Of a stretch of 64,000 bases of DNA, positions 8,885 through 17,254 are shown in pieces. The notes under the pieces were generated by a model. It was not told where the DNA came from. It did not search any database and saw only the letters and a list, made by a program, of their open reading frames with translations. How positions within the stretch are numbered: position 1 is the stretch's first letter; every line of letters starts with the position of its first letter. The position numbers were made by a program, and so were the translations under genes. Location of the stretch: NCBI RefSeq assembly GCF_030816155.1, contig NZ_JAUSXR010000001.1:2108001-2172000 (forward strand), in the 5' to 3' direction. Origin of the DNA: Arthrobacter woluwensis. Lineage in GTDB: Bacteria > Actinomycetota > Actinomycetes > Actinomycetales > Micrococcaceae.

Positions 8885-9265
8885 TCACGAGGACGGGATG
8901 CCGCCCGACGCATATCGCGTGCAGTCCGGACATCTCGACAGCAGATCATGAGTACATCCGAGGACATGTTCGAGAAATCGCTCGGCGTCCTCCAGCTGCG
9001 AACGCTGCGAGCGGATCCGTGCCAGCCGGTGTCCGATGACCTCGGCCCGCCCGGCCTCATCGCGATGCAGGATGAGCCGGATCTCCGCAAGGCTCATCCC
9101 TACCCCCTGGCACGCCCGCACGACGCTCAGCCGGGTGACCTGATCGGACGTGTACTCCCGGTGTCCCGACGGGGCCCGGTCCGGCACGACGACGCCCATC
9201 TCGTCCCAGTGCCGGAGCACGTGGATGTCGACCCCGGCTTCTCTCGCGGCCATCCCGATCTTCAT
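8885..9265 (-). CDS. MerR family transcriptional regulator
   Basis: 126 aa. Residues 1-70 are the MerR winged helix (KIGMAAREAGVDIHVLRHWD, SGHREYTSDQVTRL), followed by the dimerisation helix (RLARIRSQRSQLEDAERFLEHV). The C-terminus carries a Cys/His cluster, CTHDLLSRCPDC, which may bind a metal or be redox active; the effector is unknown. AAGGAAAGG precedes the start. It is divergent from a hydrolase gene whose promoter has the 19-bp spacer and central dyad characteristic of MerR-activated promoters, so that gene is the likely target. Confidence 0.88.
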   Translation of the reverse strand: MKIGMAAREAGVDIHVLRHWDEMGVVVPDRAPSGHREYTSDQVTRLSVVRACQGVGMSLAEIRLILHRDEAGRAEVIGHRLARIRSQRSQLEDAERFLEHVLGCTHDLLSRCPDCTRYASGGIPSS

Positions 9266-9281
9266 CCCTGACCACCTTTCC

Positions 9282-9312
9282 TTGACCTCAGGTTGACCTG
9301 AGATTTTACCGT
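9282..9312 (+). promoter_or_regulatory. MerR-type promoter/operator with 19-bp spacer
   Basis: The -35 TTGACC (9282-9287) and -10 TACCGT (9307-9312) are separated by 19 bp, longer than the usual 17. The spacer holds a perfect dyad, CTCAGGT-TG-ACCTGAG (9287-9302). This is the layout that MerR proteins untwist on activation. The predicted transcript start coincides with the ATG at 9319, giving a leaderless mRNA. Confidence 0.75.
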
Positions 9313-9318
9313 GGCCTC

Positions 9319-10239
9319 ATGAGCATCCATGAACCAGTCCTGCCGGAACCGACCATCGTGACCGTTGACGGCCACGCCATCGCGACGCGCGTCCTGGAAC
9401 CGTCCGGGCCATCCCGGGGTGACATCGTGTTCTGCCACGGCACGCCCTGGTCGTCCGCCGTCTGGGGCGCTGTCGCACAGGACCTGCGGCGGGACCATCG
9501 TGTCTTCCTCTGGGACATGCCCGGCTATGGCGACTCCGCGATGGGTCCGTCCGTGTCCACCAGCCTCCGGGCTCAGGCGCCCCGGCTCGTCCGGCTCCTG
9601 GACCGGTGGGAACTCGACCGGCCTCATGTCGTCGCGCACGACATCGGCGGGGCCGTCGCGCTCGGCGCCCACCTCCTCCACGGGGCGGAGTACTCGGATC
9701 TCCTGCTGTGGGACATCGTCACGCTCGAACCGTGGGGGTCCCCATTCTTCCGCCTGGTGTCGGATCACTCCGGGGTCTTCTCGGAGCTTCCACCCAGCCT
9801 CCACGCCGCCCTGGTCAGGGAGTACATCTCCGGAGCGCTGGCCCGAGACCTCCCTGCTGAGGACATTCACCGGCTCGTGTCACCCTGGCTGGGTGAGCCG
9901 GGTCAAGCCGCGTTCTATCGGCAGATCGCGTCGCTGAGCGCGGAAGACACCCGGCCCCTGGCCGAACGCCTCGGGTCGGTCCGCTGCCCCACCCGCATCG
10001 GCTGGGGCGCACAGGACCCGTGGATCCCGCTCGAGCAGGCTTACCGGCTCCAATCGCTTCTTGCCGGCAGCCCGGACGTCACCGTTCTTGACGACGCAGG
10101 CCATCTCGCTCCGTATGAGGATCCCGCCGCGGTGTCCGCGGTCCTCCGGGGCTGGCTTGCGGACATCGAGGATCACTCCCCCTCAGCGCACCAGCATCAC
10201 GGCGACCGCACAGCAGGCCAGAAGACACACGGCCGCTGA
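9319..10239 (+). CDS. Alpha/beta hydrolase with Asp nucleophile (haloalkane dehalogenase/epoxide hydrolase-like)
   Basis: 306 aa, cytosolic. HGTPWSS (residues 40-46) supplies the oxyanion region, WDMPGYGDS follows, and the nucleophile elbow reads AHDIGG with Asp108 in place of serine, as in haloalkane dehalogenases, epoxide hydrolases and fluoroacetate dehalogenases. The catalytic histidine is in DAGHLAPYED. Covalent ester chemistry on a halide or epoxide is therefore plausible, but the substrate is not determined. It is probably a target of the divergent MerR regulator. The 3' end overlaps the convergent DUF202 gene by 57 bp, which explains the polar, odd C-terminal tail (about 20 residues, HSPSAHQHHGDRTAGQ) beyond the fold. 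Confidence 0.85.
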   Translation: MSIHEPVLPEPTIVTVDGHAIATRVLEPSGPSRGDIVFCHGTPWSSAVWGAVAQDLRRDHRVFLWDMPGYGDSAMGPSVSTSLRAQAPRLVRLLDRWELDRPHVVAHDIGGAVALGAHLLHGAEYSDLLLWDIVTLEPWGSPFFRLVSDHSGVFSELPPSLHAALVREYISGALARDLPAEDIHRLVSPWLGEPGQAAFYRQIASLSAEDTRPLAERLGSVRCPTRIGWGAQDPWIPLEQAYRLQSLLAGSPDVTVLDDAGHLAPYEDPAAVSAVLRGWLADIEDHSPSAHQHHGDRTAGQKTHGR

Positions 10240-10515
10240 GCTGCCGGCGACGGCGAGCGCCCGGGGCGCCCCTTCGCCGTCGCGCAGGTGCCGCACGCGA
10301 AGGACCGCGAAGGTGCACACCACGACGGTGGCGGCTGCCGCGGCGGCCACGGCGACGCCGTTCGCCACGGTCACGGCGCCACTCCCGTCGGCACGGGGGA
10401 ACAGCCAGGACCGCAGGATGAAGAAGTCCACCACCAGCAGGGAGAGGAGCGTCCGTCGCCAGGCGAGCGCGGTGCGCTGCGGCTGGAGCCCCGGGTCCCG
10501 CTCGGTGTCGTCCAT
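10183..10515 (-). CDS. DUF202 family membrane protein
   Basis: 110 aa with three hydrophobic segments (LLSLLVVDFFILRSWL, VANGVAVAAAAAATVVVC, AAVCLLACCAVAVML). QRTALAWRRTLLSLL at the N-terminus is the DUF202 signature (T-x-L-A-W-x-R-T). The ATG at 10515 was chosen because the longer frame to 10794 translates into non-family sequence. It lies 2 bp after the stop of another DUF202 gene, a pairing common in actinobacteria (YidH/YidI-like). Function unknown. Its last 57 bp overlap the convergent hydrolase gene. Confidence 0.8.
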   Translation of the reverse strand: MDDTERDPGLQPQRTALAWRRTLLSLLVVDFFILRSWLFPRADGSGAVTVANGVAVAAAAAATVVVCTFAVLRVRHLRDGEGAPRALAVAGSSAAVCLLACCAVAVMLVR

Positions 10516-10517
10516 GC

Positions 10518-10874
10518 TCAGTGCCGCACCACGATCAGCACGGCCAGGACCATCGCGGCCAGGACCACCACCACGCTCATGACCAGCAGGATCCAGGAGA
10601 ACGGCAGTTCCCGCCCCTGACGCATGGCGTCCTCGGCCTGAGCCCAGCGGCGGTACGCCATCCCGGCCAGTCCCGCGCCGATCAGCGCCAGGACCACGCA
10701 CAGCGTGATGCGAAGAAACACCGGGGCGATCCCGGGCGCCAGCTGGTCGACGGCGACGGCTCCGGCGAGCAGTGCCAGCGACGTCCGGAGCCATGCCAGG
10801 AAGGTCCGTTCATTGGCCAGGGAGAAGCGGTAGTCAGGGGCAGTGCCACGCTGCCGCCACCGAGGTTGTCGCAT
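10518..10874 (-). CDS. DUF202 family membrane protein (YidH-like)
   Basis: 118 aa, three membrane segments, with the family signature ANERTFLAWLRTSLALLAGAV near the N-terminus. First gene of a two-gene DUF202 operon. The ATG at 10874 has no Shine-Dalgarno sequence, but a TACCCT box lies 6 nt upstream (10886-10881), which suggests a leaderless transcript. The longer frame to 10976 would overlap the divergent ADP-ribosylglycohydrolase gene. Role unknown. Confidence 0.82.
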   Translation of the reverse strand: MRQPRWRQRGTAPDYRFSLANERTFLAWLRTSLALLAGAVAVDQLAPGIAPVFLRITLCVVLALIGAGLAGMAYRRWAQAEDAMRQGRELPFSWILLVMSVVVVLAAMVLAVLIVVRH

Positions 10875-10933
10875 GAACCAAGGGTACCGGCGCAGCGACG
10901 CCGGGCCGCGCGCCGGGCGCCCTTCCGGGACGA

Positions 10934-10939
10934 TAGATT
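10934..10939 (+). promoter_or_regulatory. -10 box TAGATT for leaderless ADP-ribosylglycohydrolase gene
   Basis: TAGATT ends 6 nt before the ATG at 10946, placing the transcript start on the start codon. No Shine-Dalgarno sequence is present. Confidence 0.55.
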
Positions 10940-10945
10940 GGCACC

Positions 10946-12064
10946 ATGGCAATCGCATCGAAGATCCGCGGCTCACTCCTGGGCGGCGCCCTCGGGGACG
11001 CTCTCGGCTACGTGGTCGAGTTCGACCGGACCCCCGTCATCCGCGAGCGCTTCGGCGCCGAGGGACTGCAGGGGTTCGAGCAGCTGAGCGGTCCCGTCGA
11101 CTTCTCCGATGACACGCAGATGACCCTGTACAGCGCGGACGGCCTCTCGGAAGTGCTCGCCTGGGCCCGGGACGGGGTCGCCGCCGACGAACTGGCCTGC
11201 GTCTGGCTCGCCTATCTCCGCTGGCTGGAGACTCAGGGAGTCGAGCTGCCGGACTCCGCGCCGCACCCTCAGCCCCGCTGGATCGACGACCAGGAGATCC
11301 TCCGCCATCAGCGCCATCCCGGCAACGCCTGCCTGACAGGCCTCTCGACCGGGCAGATGGGCACCCCGGCCCGCCCCGTCAATCCCGACAGCAAGGGCTG
11401 CGGCACCGTCATGCGGTCCGCCCCGTTCGGCCTGGTCCCCCAACTGGCCCCCGAGGCAGTGCTGCGCCTGAGCGCCGACGCCGCGTCCCTCACCCATGGG
11501 CATCCGTCCGCCCGGCAGTCGGCCGCGCATTTCTCGCTCCTCGTTCATGAACTGTTGCTCGGGGCATCGCTCGATGACGCGGCCGCCGCGCTGGCGGCGC
11601 GGCTCCGGAAGGACACCGCGACCGACCCCGCTCTGCTGCTCCGCGTCTCCCGCGCCCTGGAGCTCGCCGCCGAGGGCCGCGTTCTGACGCCCGAACGGCT
11701 GTGCGCTGAGCTCGGCGAGGGATGGGTGGCTGAAGAAGCACTCGCCATCGCGCTGTACGCCGTGCTGGCCACCCGGCCCACGGGTGATGCTTCCGGCACG
11801 ACGACGCCGGGCACCCCCGCCGCGCAGGCTCAGCAGGCTGCCGGGCAGTCCGCCGCGGCCCAGGCCCAGCGGCACTTCCGTGCCGCCGTCGCACTGGCGG
11901 TGAATCACGACGGTGACTCCGATTCCACGGCGTCCCTGGCCGGCAACATCCTCGGGGTGCTGTACGGCGAGGAGGCGCTTCCGGAAGCCTGGCTGAGAGG
12001 CGTCACGGGTCTGGACGTGGTGGAGCACATCGCGGACGAACTCGCCCGGCTCGTCGCGGAGTAA
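10946..12064 (+). CDS. ADP-ribosylglycohydrolase family protein (DraG/ARH-like)
   Basis: 372 aa. The all-helical DraG fold is shown by GSLLGGALGDALGYVVEF (residues 9-26), the metal-binding FSDDTQMT (Asp55, Asp56, Thr57), GCGTVMRSAPFGL, and the C-terminal NHDGDSDSTASLAGNI (Asp324, Asp326), which completes the dinuclear Mg site. Such enzymes remove ADP-ribose from proteins, nucleic acids or small molecules. A low-complexity Ala/Gln insertion (AAQAQQAAGQSAAAQAQ) at about residues 291-307 looks like a surface loop. The gene is monocistronic. Just after its stop a 15-bp unit is repeated (12063-12077 and 12078-12092). Confidence 0.88.
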   Translation: MAIASKIRGSLLGGALGDALGYVVEFDRTPVIRERFGAEGLQGFEQLSGPVDFSDDTQMTLYSADGLSEVLAWARDGVAADELACVWLAYLRWLETQGVELPDSAPHPQPRWIDDQEILRHQRHPGNACLTGLSTGQMGTPARPVNPDSKGCGTVMRSAPFGLVPQLAPEAVLRLSADAASLTHGHPSARQSAAHFSLLVHELLLGASLDDAAAALAARLRKDTATDPALLLRVSRALELAAEGRVLTPERLCAELGEGWVAEEALAIALYAVLATRPTGDASGTTTPGTPAAQAQQAAGQSAAAQAQRHFRAAVALAVNHDGDSDSTASLAGNILGVLYGEEALPEAWLRGVTGLDVVEHIADELARLVAE

Positions 12065-12092
12065 GGCGCAGAGGAGTAAGACGCAGAGGAGT
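12063..12092 (+). repeat. 15-bp tandem repeat at the end of the ADP-ribosylglycohydrolase gene
   Basis: AAGGCGCAGAGGAGT is followed at once by AAGACGCAGAGGAGT. The unit starts within the stop codon, so a second in-frame TAA follows at 12077. Confidence 0.7.
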
Positions 12093-12154
12093 TCGCAGAG
12101 CGGCCCGCACTGCGGCGACGGTACTGCGCACACGGCACTCAGCGGACCCCGGTC

Positions 12155-12736
12155 TCAGCGGGTCGGCACACCCGAGGTCTGCGGCAACGCCATGCCGAGG
12201 CCCTGATACAGCTCTTCGACCGAGCCGGCGCCCTGCCGGGTGGCGATGTCCACCAGGATGCCCGCGCAAGCCCGTGCGTCCTCCGCCGGGTCGTGATGAT
12301 TGACCAGGGTGACGCCCGCCTGGTGAGCCGCGAACGGCAGCGAGTTGGATGGCAGGCTGTAGCAGCGGCGGGAGAGCACCACGGTGCAGGCGTAGCGGTA
12401 GCGGGGTGCGCGCTCCCCCGAAACCCTCAGCGCGGCGTCGATGACGCCCAGGTCGAAGGCGGCGTTGTGAGCCACCACCACGTCATCCCCGATGAACTCC
12501 TGAATGCGCGGGAACAGCTCCAGGAAGCGGGGCTCCCCGGCCACTTCGTGCGGGTGGATGCCGTGGATCGCGATGTTGCGGGGGTCGAAATGATCATGCC
12601 CCGCGGGCGGCCGGATGAGGAAGCAGTCCTCCTCCACCACGAGGCCGTCGCGGACCCGGGTCATCCCCAGGGCACAAGGAGAGCCCCAGAATCCGTTCGC
12701 GGTCTCGAAGTCGATCGCGGTGAAATTCAGGGGCAC
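12155..12736 (-). CDS. DnaQ-like 3'-5' exonuclease (DEDDh)
   Basis: 193 aa, essentially one exonuclease domain. Exo I is FTAIDFETANG (Asp9, Glu11), Exo II lies in VVAHNAAFDLGVIDAAL, and Exo III is VNHHDPAEDARACAGI, giving the DEDDh active site. It resembles the epsilon proofreading subunit and the short stand-alone exonucleases of actinobacteria; which DNA or RNA it trims is unknown. Few partners are suggested by context: it sits between two convergent or unrelated genes. Confidence 0.85.
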   Translation of the reverse strand: MPLNFTAIDFETANGFWGSPCALGMTRVRDGLVVEEDCFLIRPPAGHDHFDPRNIAIHGIHPHEVAGEPRFLELFPRIQEFIGDDVVVAHNAAFDLGVIDAALRVSGERAPRYRYACTVVLSRRCYSLPSNSLPFAAHQAGVTLVNHHDPAEDARACAGILVDIATRQGAGSVEELYQGLGMALPQTSGVPTR

Positions 12737-12775
12737 TCCTCAAGCCTACGCCTTCGTGCCGGTCCTCCGGGTCAG

Positions 12776-12804
12776 GCCATCCGGCGAGGTCACGCCGTCC
12801 GGCC
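12776..12804. terminator. Imperfect hairpin after the ABC permease gene
   Basis: GGCC-ATC-CGGCG can pair with CGCCG-TCC-GGCC around AGGTCA, with a 3x3 internal loop. It lies 21 bp downstream of the permease stop on the minus strand. Confidence 0.4.
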
Positions 12805-12824
12805 TTTCGCACTCAGGCGGCCCG

Positions 12825-13511
12825 TCAGGGCACTGCACGGCGGATGGTGAGGAACGCGCCCAGTCCCATCGCCGCCGCCAGCAGCGCGAGGATTCCTGAG
12901 AGACCCAGGATGGAGATCTGGACGAGGAAGTCGCCCACCGCGCCCCAGAACCCGCCCAGCGTGATGACGAAGATCGCGGCCACCACCAGGAGAGCCAGTC
13001 CGATGCTCACCACGAGGACTCCCGTGACACCCCAGCGCTTGTAGAGCGTGGCGCCCCAGAAACCGAGCGTGAAGAAGAACAGCGTGATCACGAAGGACAC
13101 GATCATGCTCTGCCACCACGGCCCGTCGAAGAGGAACGGGACGCGGAAGAAGTAGCCGTCCATCCCCCAGCCGTGCGTCGCGAGCTCCACCTGGGTGCCG
13201 ATGCCGTAGATCACGGCCATGCCGAGCGCCACCGCGGTGAACGTCACGTAGGTGCCGAGGAAGAAGGCCCGGCGGGTGACGCTCATGCCGAGCGAGAACG
13301 GGAACGTCAGCGTCAGACTCTGGATCCCGAGGGCGAAGAAGTACCAGAGCGGCGCGAAGGGCGCGCCACCGCTGAACTTCGGGCCGGCGGGGATGATGGC
13401 GAAGAGCGCCAGGCAGAGGGCGAAGGCTCCGCCGAGGATGACGGACGGGATCCCCAGGAACGTCCACTTGTTGATGAGCTGCATGCGGCTGACCGCCAGG
13501 ACCCTGTTCAC
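12825..13511 (-). CDS. ABC transporter membrane protein
   Basis: 228 aa with about six hydrophobic segments (VILGGAFALCLALFAIIPAG, YFFALGIQSLTLTF, LGTYVTFTAVALGMAVIYGI, VVSIGLALLVVAAIF and others). No sequence family name is evident. Its place directly after an ATPase gene, with a 4-bp GTGA overlap and a GTG start at 13511, identifies it as the membrane partner of that ABC transporter. With the GntR regulator it forms a three-gene unit of the YtrA/YtrB type, which usually handles cell-envelope stress or peptide export. Confidence 0.75.
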   Translation of the reverse strand: MNRVLAVSRMQLINKWTFLGIPSVILGGAFALCLALFAIIPAGPKFSGGAPFAPLWYFFALGIQSLTLTFPFSLGMSVTRRAFFLGTYVTFTAVALGMAVIYGIGTQVELATHGWGMDGYFFRVPFLFDGPWWQSMIVSFVITLFFFTLGFWGATLYKRWGVTGVLVVSIGLALLVVAAIFVITLGGFWGAVGDFLVQISILGLSGILALLAAAMGLGAFLTIRRAVP

Positions 13512-14455
13512 CGGGCCACCTCCTTGCTGTCCGTGCCGCGGCCGGAGCCGGCGGCGTCGTTCAATGAGCTCTCCGCGCCCCGAGCGGACAGGGAGGCGTG
13601 GACCACCAGTTGCTGGAGCGAGACCTGTCCGAGCGTGAGCCCCAGTTCGGCCGCCTCGCGGCGCTGCATCGGGCTGAGCCGTCCGGCGATCGACACCGAC
13701 ACCGTGTTGAGCAGGCGCTCTTCAAACAGGACCGGATATCCCCCGACGAAGGCGGCGACCACGTCGGCCGGACCCGCCACACTGACGGCCGAACCACGGA
13801 TCTCCTCCGCCTCGTCGTCCATGATGATCCGGCCCCTGTCGATGACCACGATGTGCTCCAGGAGGTTGGCCACCTCGTCGATCAGGTGGGAGGAGAGCAC
13901 CACGGTGCGGGGATGCTCCGCGAAGTCCTTGACCAGGTGGTCATAGAACAGGTGGCGGGCCACCGCGTCCAGGCCCAGGTACGGCTCGTCGAAGAACGTC
14001 AGCTCCGCCCTGCTCGCCAGGCCGATCACGATCCCGACGGCGGAGAGCTGGCCCCGCGAGAGCTTCTTGATCCGCCGTTTGAGAGGCAGCTGGAAATCCT
14101 CGGCGAGGCGTTCGGCGAAGGCCTGATCCCAGTCCGAGAAGAACAGGGCGGCTGCCCTGAACGCCTGCGCGGGGGTGAAATCATCCGGGTACTTCTGAGA
14201 CTCACGGATGAAGCAGATCCTGCGCAGGACCCGTTCGTTCTCATACGGATCCTCGCCGAACACGCGGACCGTGCCGCTGCTCGGGAAACCCTGCGCGGTC
14301 AGGATGGACATCAGGGTGGTCTTGCCCGCCCCGTTGCGCCCCAGCAGGCCGTAGATCCTGTTCTCGCGGAACTCCAGATCCACCTCCTCCAGGGCGGTGA
14401 CGTCCTTGTACCTCCGGCCGAGGCCGCGCACCTGGACCACTGTCTGTTCGTTCAT
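13508..14455 (-). CDS. ABC transporter ATP-binding protein
   Basis: 315 aa. Walker A is GRNGAGKTT (residues 39-47), the signature is LSRGQ, Walker B is ELTFFDEPYLGLD and the switch histidine is in VVLSSHLIDE. About 90 C-terminal residues form a small accessory domain (SVAGPADVVAAFVGGYPVL). It should energise export with the downstream membrane protein. Spacing to the upstream GntR gene is 2 bp, so it belongs to one operon. Confidence 0.88.
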   Translation of the reverse strand: MNEQTVVQVRGLGRRYKDVTALEEVDLEFRENRIYGLLGRNGAGKTTLMSILTAQGFPSSGTVRVFGEDPYENERVLRRICFIRESQKYPDDFTPAQAFRAAALFFSDWDQAFAERLAEDFQLPLKRRIKKLSRGQLSAVGIVIGLASRAELTFFDEPYLGLDAVARHLFYDHLVKDFAEHPRTVVLSSHLIDEVANLLEHIVVIDRGRIIMDDEAEEIRGSAVSVAGPADVVAAFVGGYPVLFEERLLNTVSVSIAGRLSPMQRREAAELGLTLGQVSLQQLVVHASLSARGAESSLNDAAGSGRGTDSKEVAR

Positions 14456-14457
14456 GG

Positions 14458-14859
14458 CTATGCCTTCCCCTGCGTGCTCGTGTCGTGGCCTTCGGCCGTC
14501 CCGTCGTCCAGCGCCGCGGTCAGCATCGCCAGGAGCTCGGCGCGGGCGATGCCCAGCTTTCCGGCCTCGAGGCAGAGCGGCTCCACGAACTGCGACTTGA
14601 AATGCTCCCGGCGGCGGCCGAGCAGCTTGTCCCGCGCTCCTGCGGCGACGAACATGCCGATGCCGCGGCGCTTGTACAGGATTCCTTCTTCCACCAAGGT
14701 GTTCACTCCTTTGGCAGCCGTGGCCGGATTGATGCGGTAGTACTGGGCGAACTCATTGGTCGAGGGCACCTGGGATTCCTCCGGCAGCGCGCCCGAGACG
14801 ATGTCGTTCTCGATGAGCGCGGCGATCTGGAGGAAGATCGGGCCGGAATCGTCGATCAC
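14458..14859 (-). CDS. GntR family regulator (YtrA type)
   Basis: 133 aa: a GntR winged helix (FLQIAALIENDIVSGALPEE, QVPSTNEFAQYYRINPATAAKGVNTLVEEGILYKRRGIGMFV, landmarks only) followed by a short C-terminal helix pair, the YtrA arrangement without a large effector domain. The GTG at 14859 is preferred because GGGAGG lies 7 nt upstream; an in-frame GTG at 14877 is the alternative. First gene of the operon with the ABC ATPase and membrane protein, which it probably represses through the palindrome at 14881-14904. Confidence 0.82.
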   Translation of the reverse strand: MIDDSGPIFLQIAALIENDIVSGALPEESQVPSTNEFAQYYRINPATAAKGVNTLVEEGILYKRRGIGMFVAAGARDKLLGRRREHFKSQFVEPLCLEAGKLGIARAELLAMLTAALDDGTAEGHDTSTQGKA

Positions 14860-14880
14860 GGCGCGCCTCCCAACCACGTT

Positions 14881-14904
14881 GGTTCATTACTCATGTAACT
14901 AACC
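14881..14904 (-). promoter_or_regulatory. Candidate GntR/YtrA operator
   Basis: GGTTCATTAC and GTAACTAACC flank a 4-bp centre (TCAT) and match as an inverted repeat at 8 of 10 positions, 22-45 bp upstream of the GntR start. The stretch is AT-rich and probably overlaps the promoter. Confidence 0.6.
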
Positions 14905-14972
14905 ATAGAACCACCGAACCCGTCACGCAAGCCCATGGAGCGAACGTCCAGCGAAACCCCAGTGGGGACCCG

Positions 14973-14978
14973 TAGGCT
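14973..14978 (+). promoter_or_regulatory. -10 box TAGGCT for leaderless DedA gene
   Basis: TAGGCT ends 6 nt before the GTG at 14985, so transcription should begin on the start codon. There is no Shine-Dalgarno sequence. Confidence 0.55.
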
Positions 14979-14984
14979 GGGACG

Positions 14985-15695
14985 GTGATTGATGCCTCTT
15001 TTGCCGCCGATACCCTGCACGCCATGGCGCGTGTACCCGTACCGACCGCTTCCTTCCTGCCGGACTGGCTGAACCCGCAGATCTTCCTGGCCGACCCGGC
15101 GCTGGCGCCGTGGGTGGTCCTGCTGGTCTGCGGCATCGTCTTCGCGGAGACCGGCCTGCTGGTGGGGTTCTTCCTGCCGGGTGATTCCCTGCTCTTCACG
15201 GCCGGCCTGCTCGTGGCCACCGGAACCATCAAGTTCAACATCGTCGCCCTGATCACCCTCGTGGTCATTTCGGCGATCATCGGCAACCAGTGCGGCTACC
15301 TGATCGGCCGCAAGGCCGGCCCCGCACTCTTCAACCGGCCCGAATCCCGGCTGTTCAAGCACGAGAACGTCGAGAAGGCCCATGTCTTCTTCGAAAAGCA
15401 CGGCGGCAAGGCCCTGATCCTGGCCCGCTTCGTGCCCATCATCCGCACCTTCGTCCCGGTGATCGTGGGCGTCGCGGAGTACGACCGGAAGAAGTTCTTC
15501 CTCTTCAACGTGATCGGCGGCGTCCTCTGGGGCGGCGGCGTCACCCTGCTCGGCTACATCCTCGGCGACCGCGTGCCGTGGGTCTCCAAGAACCTGGACC
15601 TGATCTTCATCGCGATCGTCCTCGTCTCGGTCCTGCCGATCCTCATCGAGGGCATCCGGGGTTACCTGGACAAGAGGAAGTCCGGACAGGCCTGA
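14985..15695 (+). CDS. DedA family membrane protein
   Basis: 236 aa. The SNARE-associated/DedA (VTT) domain is shown by FAETGLLVGFFLPGDSLLF, the re-entrant segment GRKAGPALFNRPESRLF, ARFVPIIRTFVPVIVGVAEYDRKKF (FxRFxPxxRTxxP motif with the key arginines) and FNVIGGVLWGGGVTLLGYILG. DedA proteins are lipid scramblases that recycle undecaprenyl phosphate or aminophospholipids in the cytoplasmic membrane. Start is GTG, chosen from the fit to the -10 box. It ends at a strong bidirectional terminator. Confidence 0.9.
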   Translation: MIDASFAADTLHAMARVPVPTASFLPDWLNPQIFLADPALAPWVVLLVCGIVFAETGLLVGFFLPGDSLLFTAGLLVATGTIKFNIVALITLVVISAIIGNQCGYLIGRKAGPALFNRPESRLFKHENVEKAHVFFEKHGGKALILARFVPIIRTFVPVIVGVAEYDRKKFFLFNVIGGVLWGGGVTLLGYILGDRVPWVSKNLDLIFIAIVLVSVLPILIEGIRGYLDKRKSGQA

Positions 15696-15723
15696 GTCCT
15701 GCCGCGGACCCTGTCCGGCCCCG

Positions 15724-15770
15724 GACACACGAGAGCCCCCACTGGATCCCAGTGGGGGCTCTCGTGTGTC
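15724..15770. terminator. Bidirectional hairpin terminator
   Basis: A 22-bp perfect stem (15724-15745 with 15749-15770) closed by a 3-nt loop, between the convergent DedA and rdgB genes. Confidence 0.85.
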
Positions 15771-15795
15771 ACCGGCAGATCAGCCAGATCAGCGG

Positions 15796-16445
15796 CTAGG
15801 ACAGTGCCTTCACGATCGCGGGCAGCAGGGCACGGAACGCCTTGCCGCGATGGCTGATGGCGTTCTTCTCCTCGCGGCTCAGCTCGGCACAGCTGCGGGT
15901 CTCGCCCTCCGGCTGCAGGATGGGGTCGTAGCCGAAGCCGCCGTCGCCGCGCGGCTCACGGAGCAGGGTGCCATTCAGCGTGCCGTATTCGACGACGTCG
16001 TACGCCTCCTCGTCCGCCCCCGGCACCGTGAGTGCGGCGGCACAGACGAACGCGGCGCCGCGGTGCGGCTCGGCGATGTCCCCCAGCTGGGCCAGCAGAA
16101 GATCGAGGTTCGCCTGGTCGTCGCCGTGGCGGCCGGCCCAGCGGGCGGAGAAGATGCCCGGGGCGCCGCCCATGATGTCCACGCTCAGGCCCGAGTCGTC
16201 CGCGATGGACGGCAGCCCGGTGGCCGTCGCCACGGCGCGCGACTTGAGCAGGGAGTTCTCGGCGAAGCTCGTGCCGTCCTCCACCACGTCCGGCACGCCC
16301 GCCGTCGCGGCGTCGATCACCTGGGTGTCGACGTCCAGGCCGGGCACCTGCCCGCGCAGGAGGTCACGGAGTTCGTTCAGCTTGCCGGCGTTGCGGGTGG
16401 CGAGCACCAGCCGGGCACCGTCGGGAACGGTGTACTCGGGGGCCG

Positions 16446-16449
<4 letters not shown>
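15796..16449 (-). CDS. rdgB: XTP/dITP diphosphatase (non-canonical purine NTP pyrophosphatase)
   Basis: 217 aa, the usual length of the Ham1/RdgB family. Signatures: [19 protein letters not shown] (substrate loop), [39 protein letters not shown] and [11 protein letters not shown]. It hydrolyses ITP, dITP and XTP to monophosphates and pyrophosphate, clearing damaged purines. The 4-bp overlap with rph upstream and the order rph-rdgB are conserved across actinobacteria. Confidence 0.95.
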
Positions 16450-17231
<782 letters not shown>

Positions 17232-17254
17232 GACACCAAGCCTATCGCGGGCGG

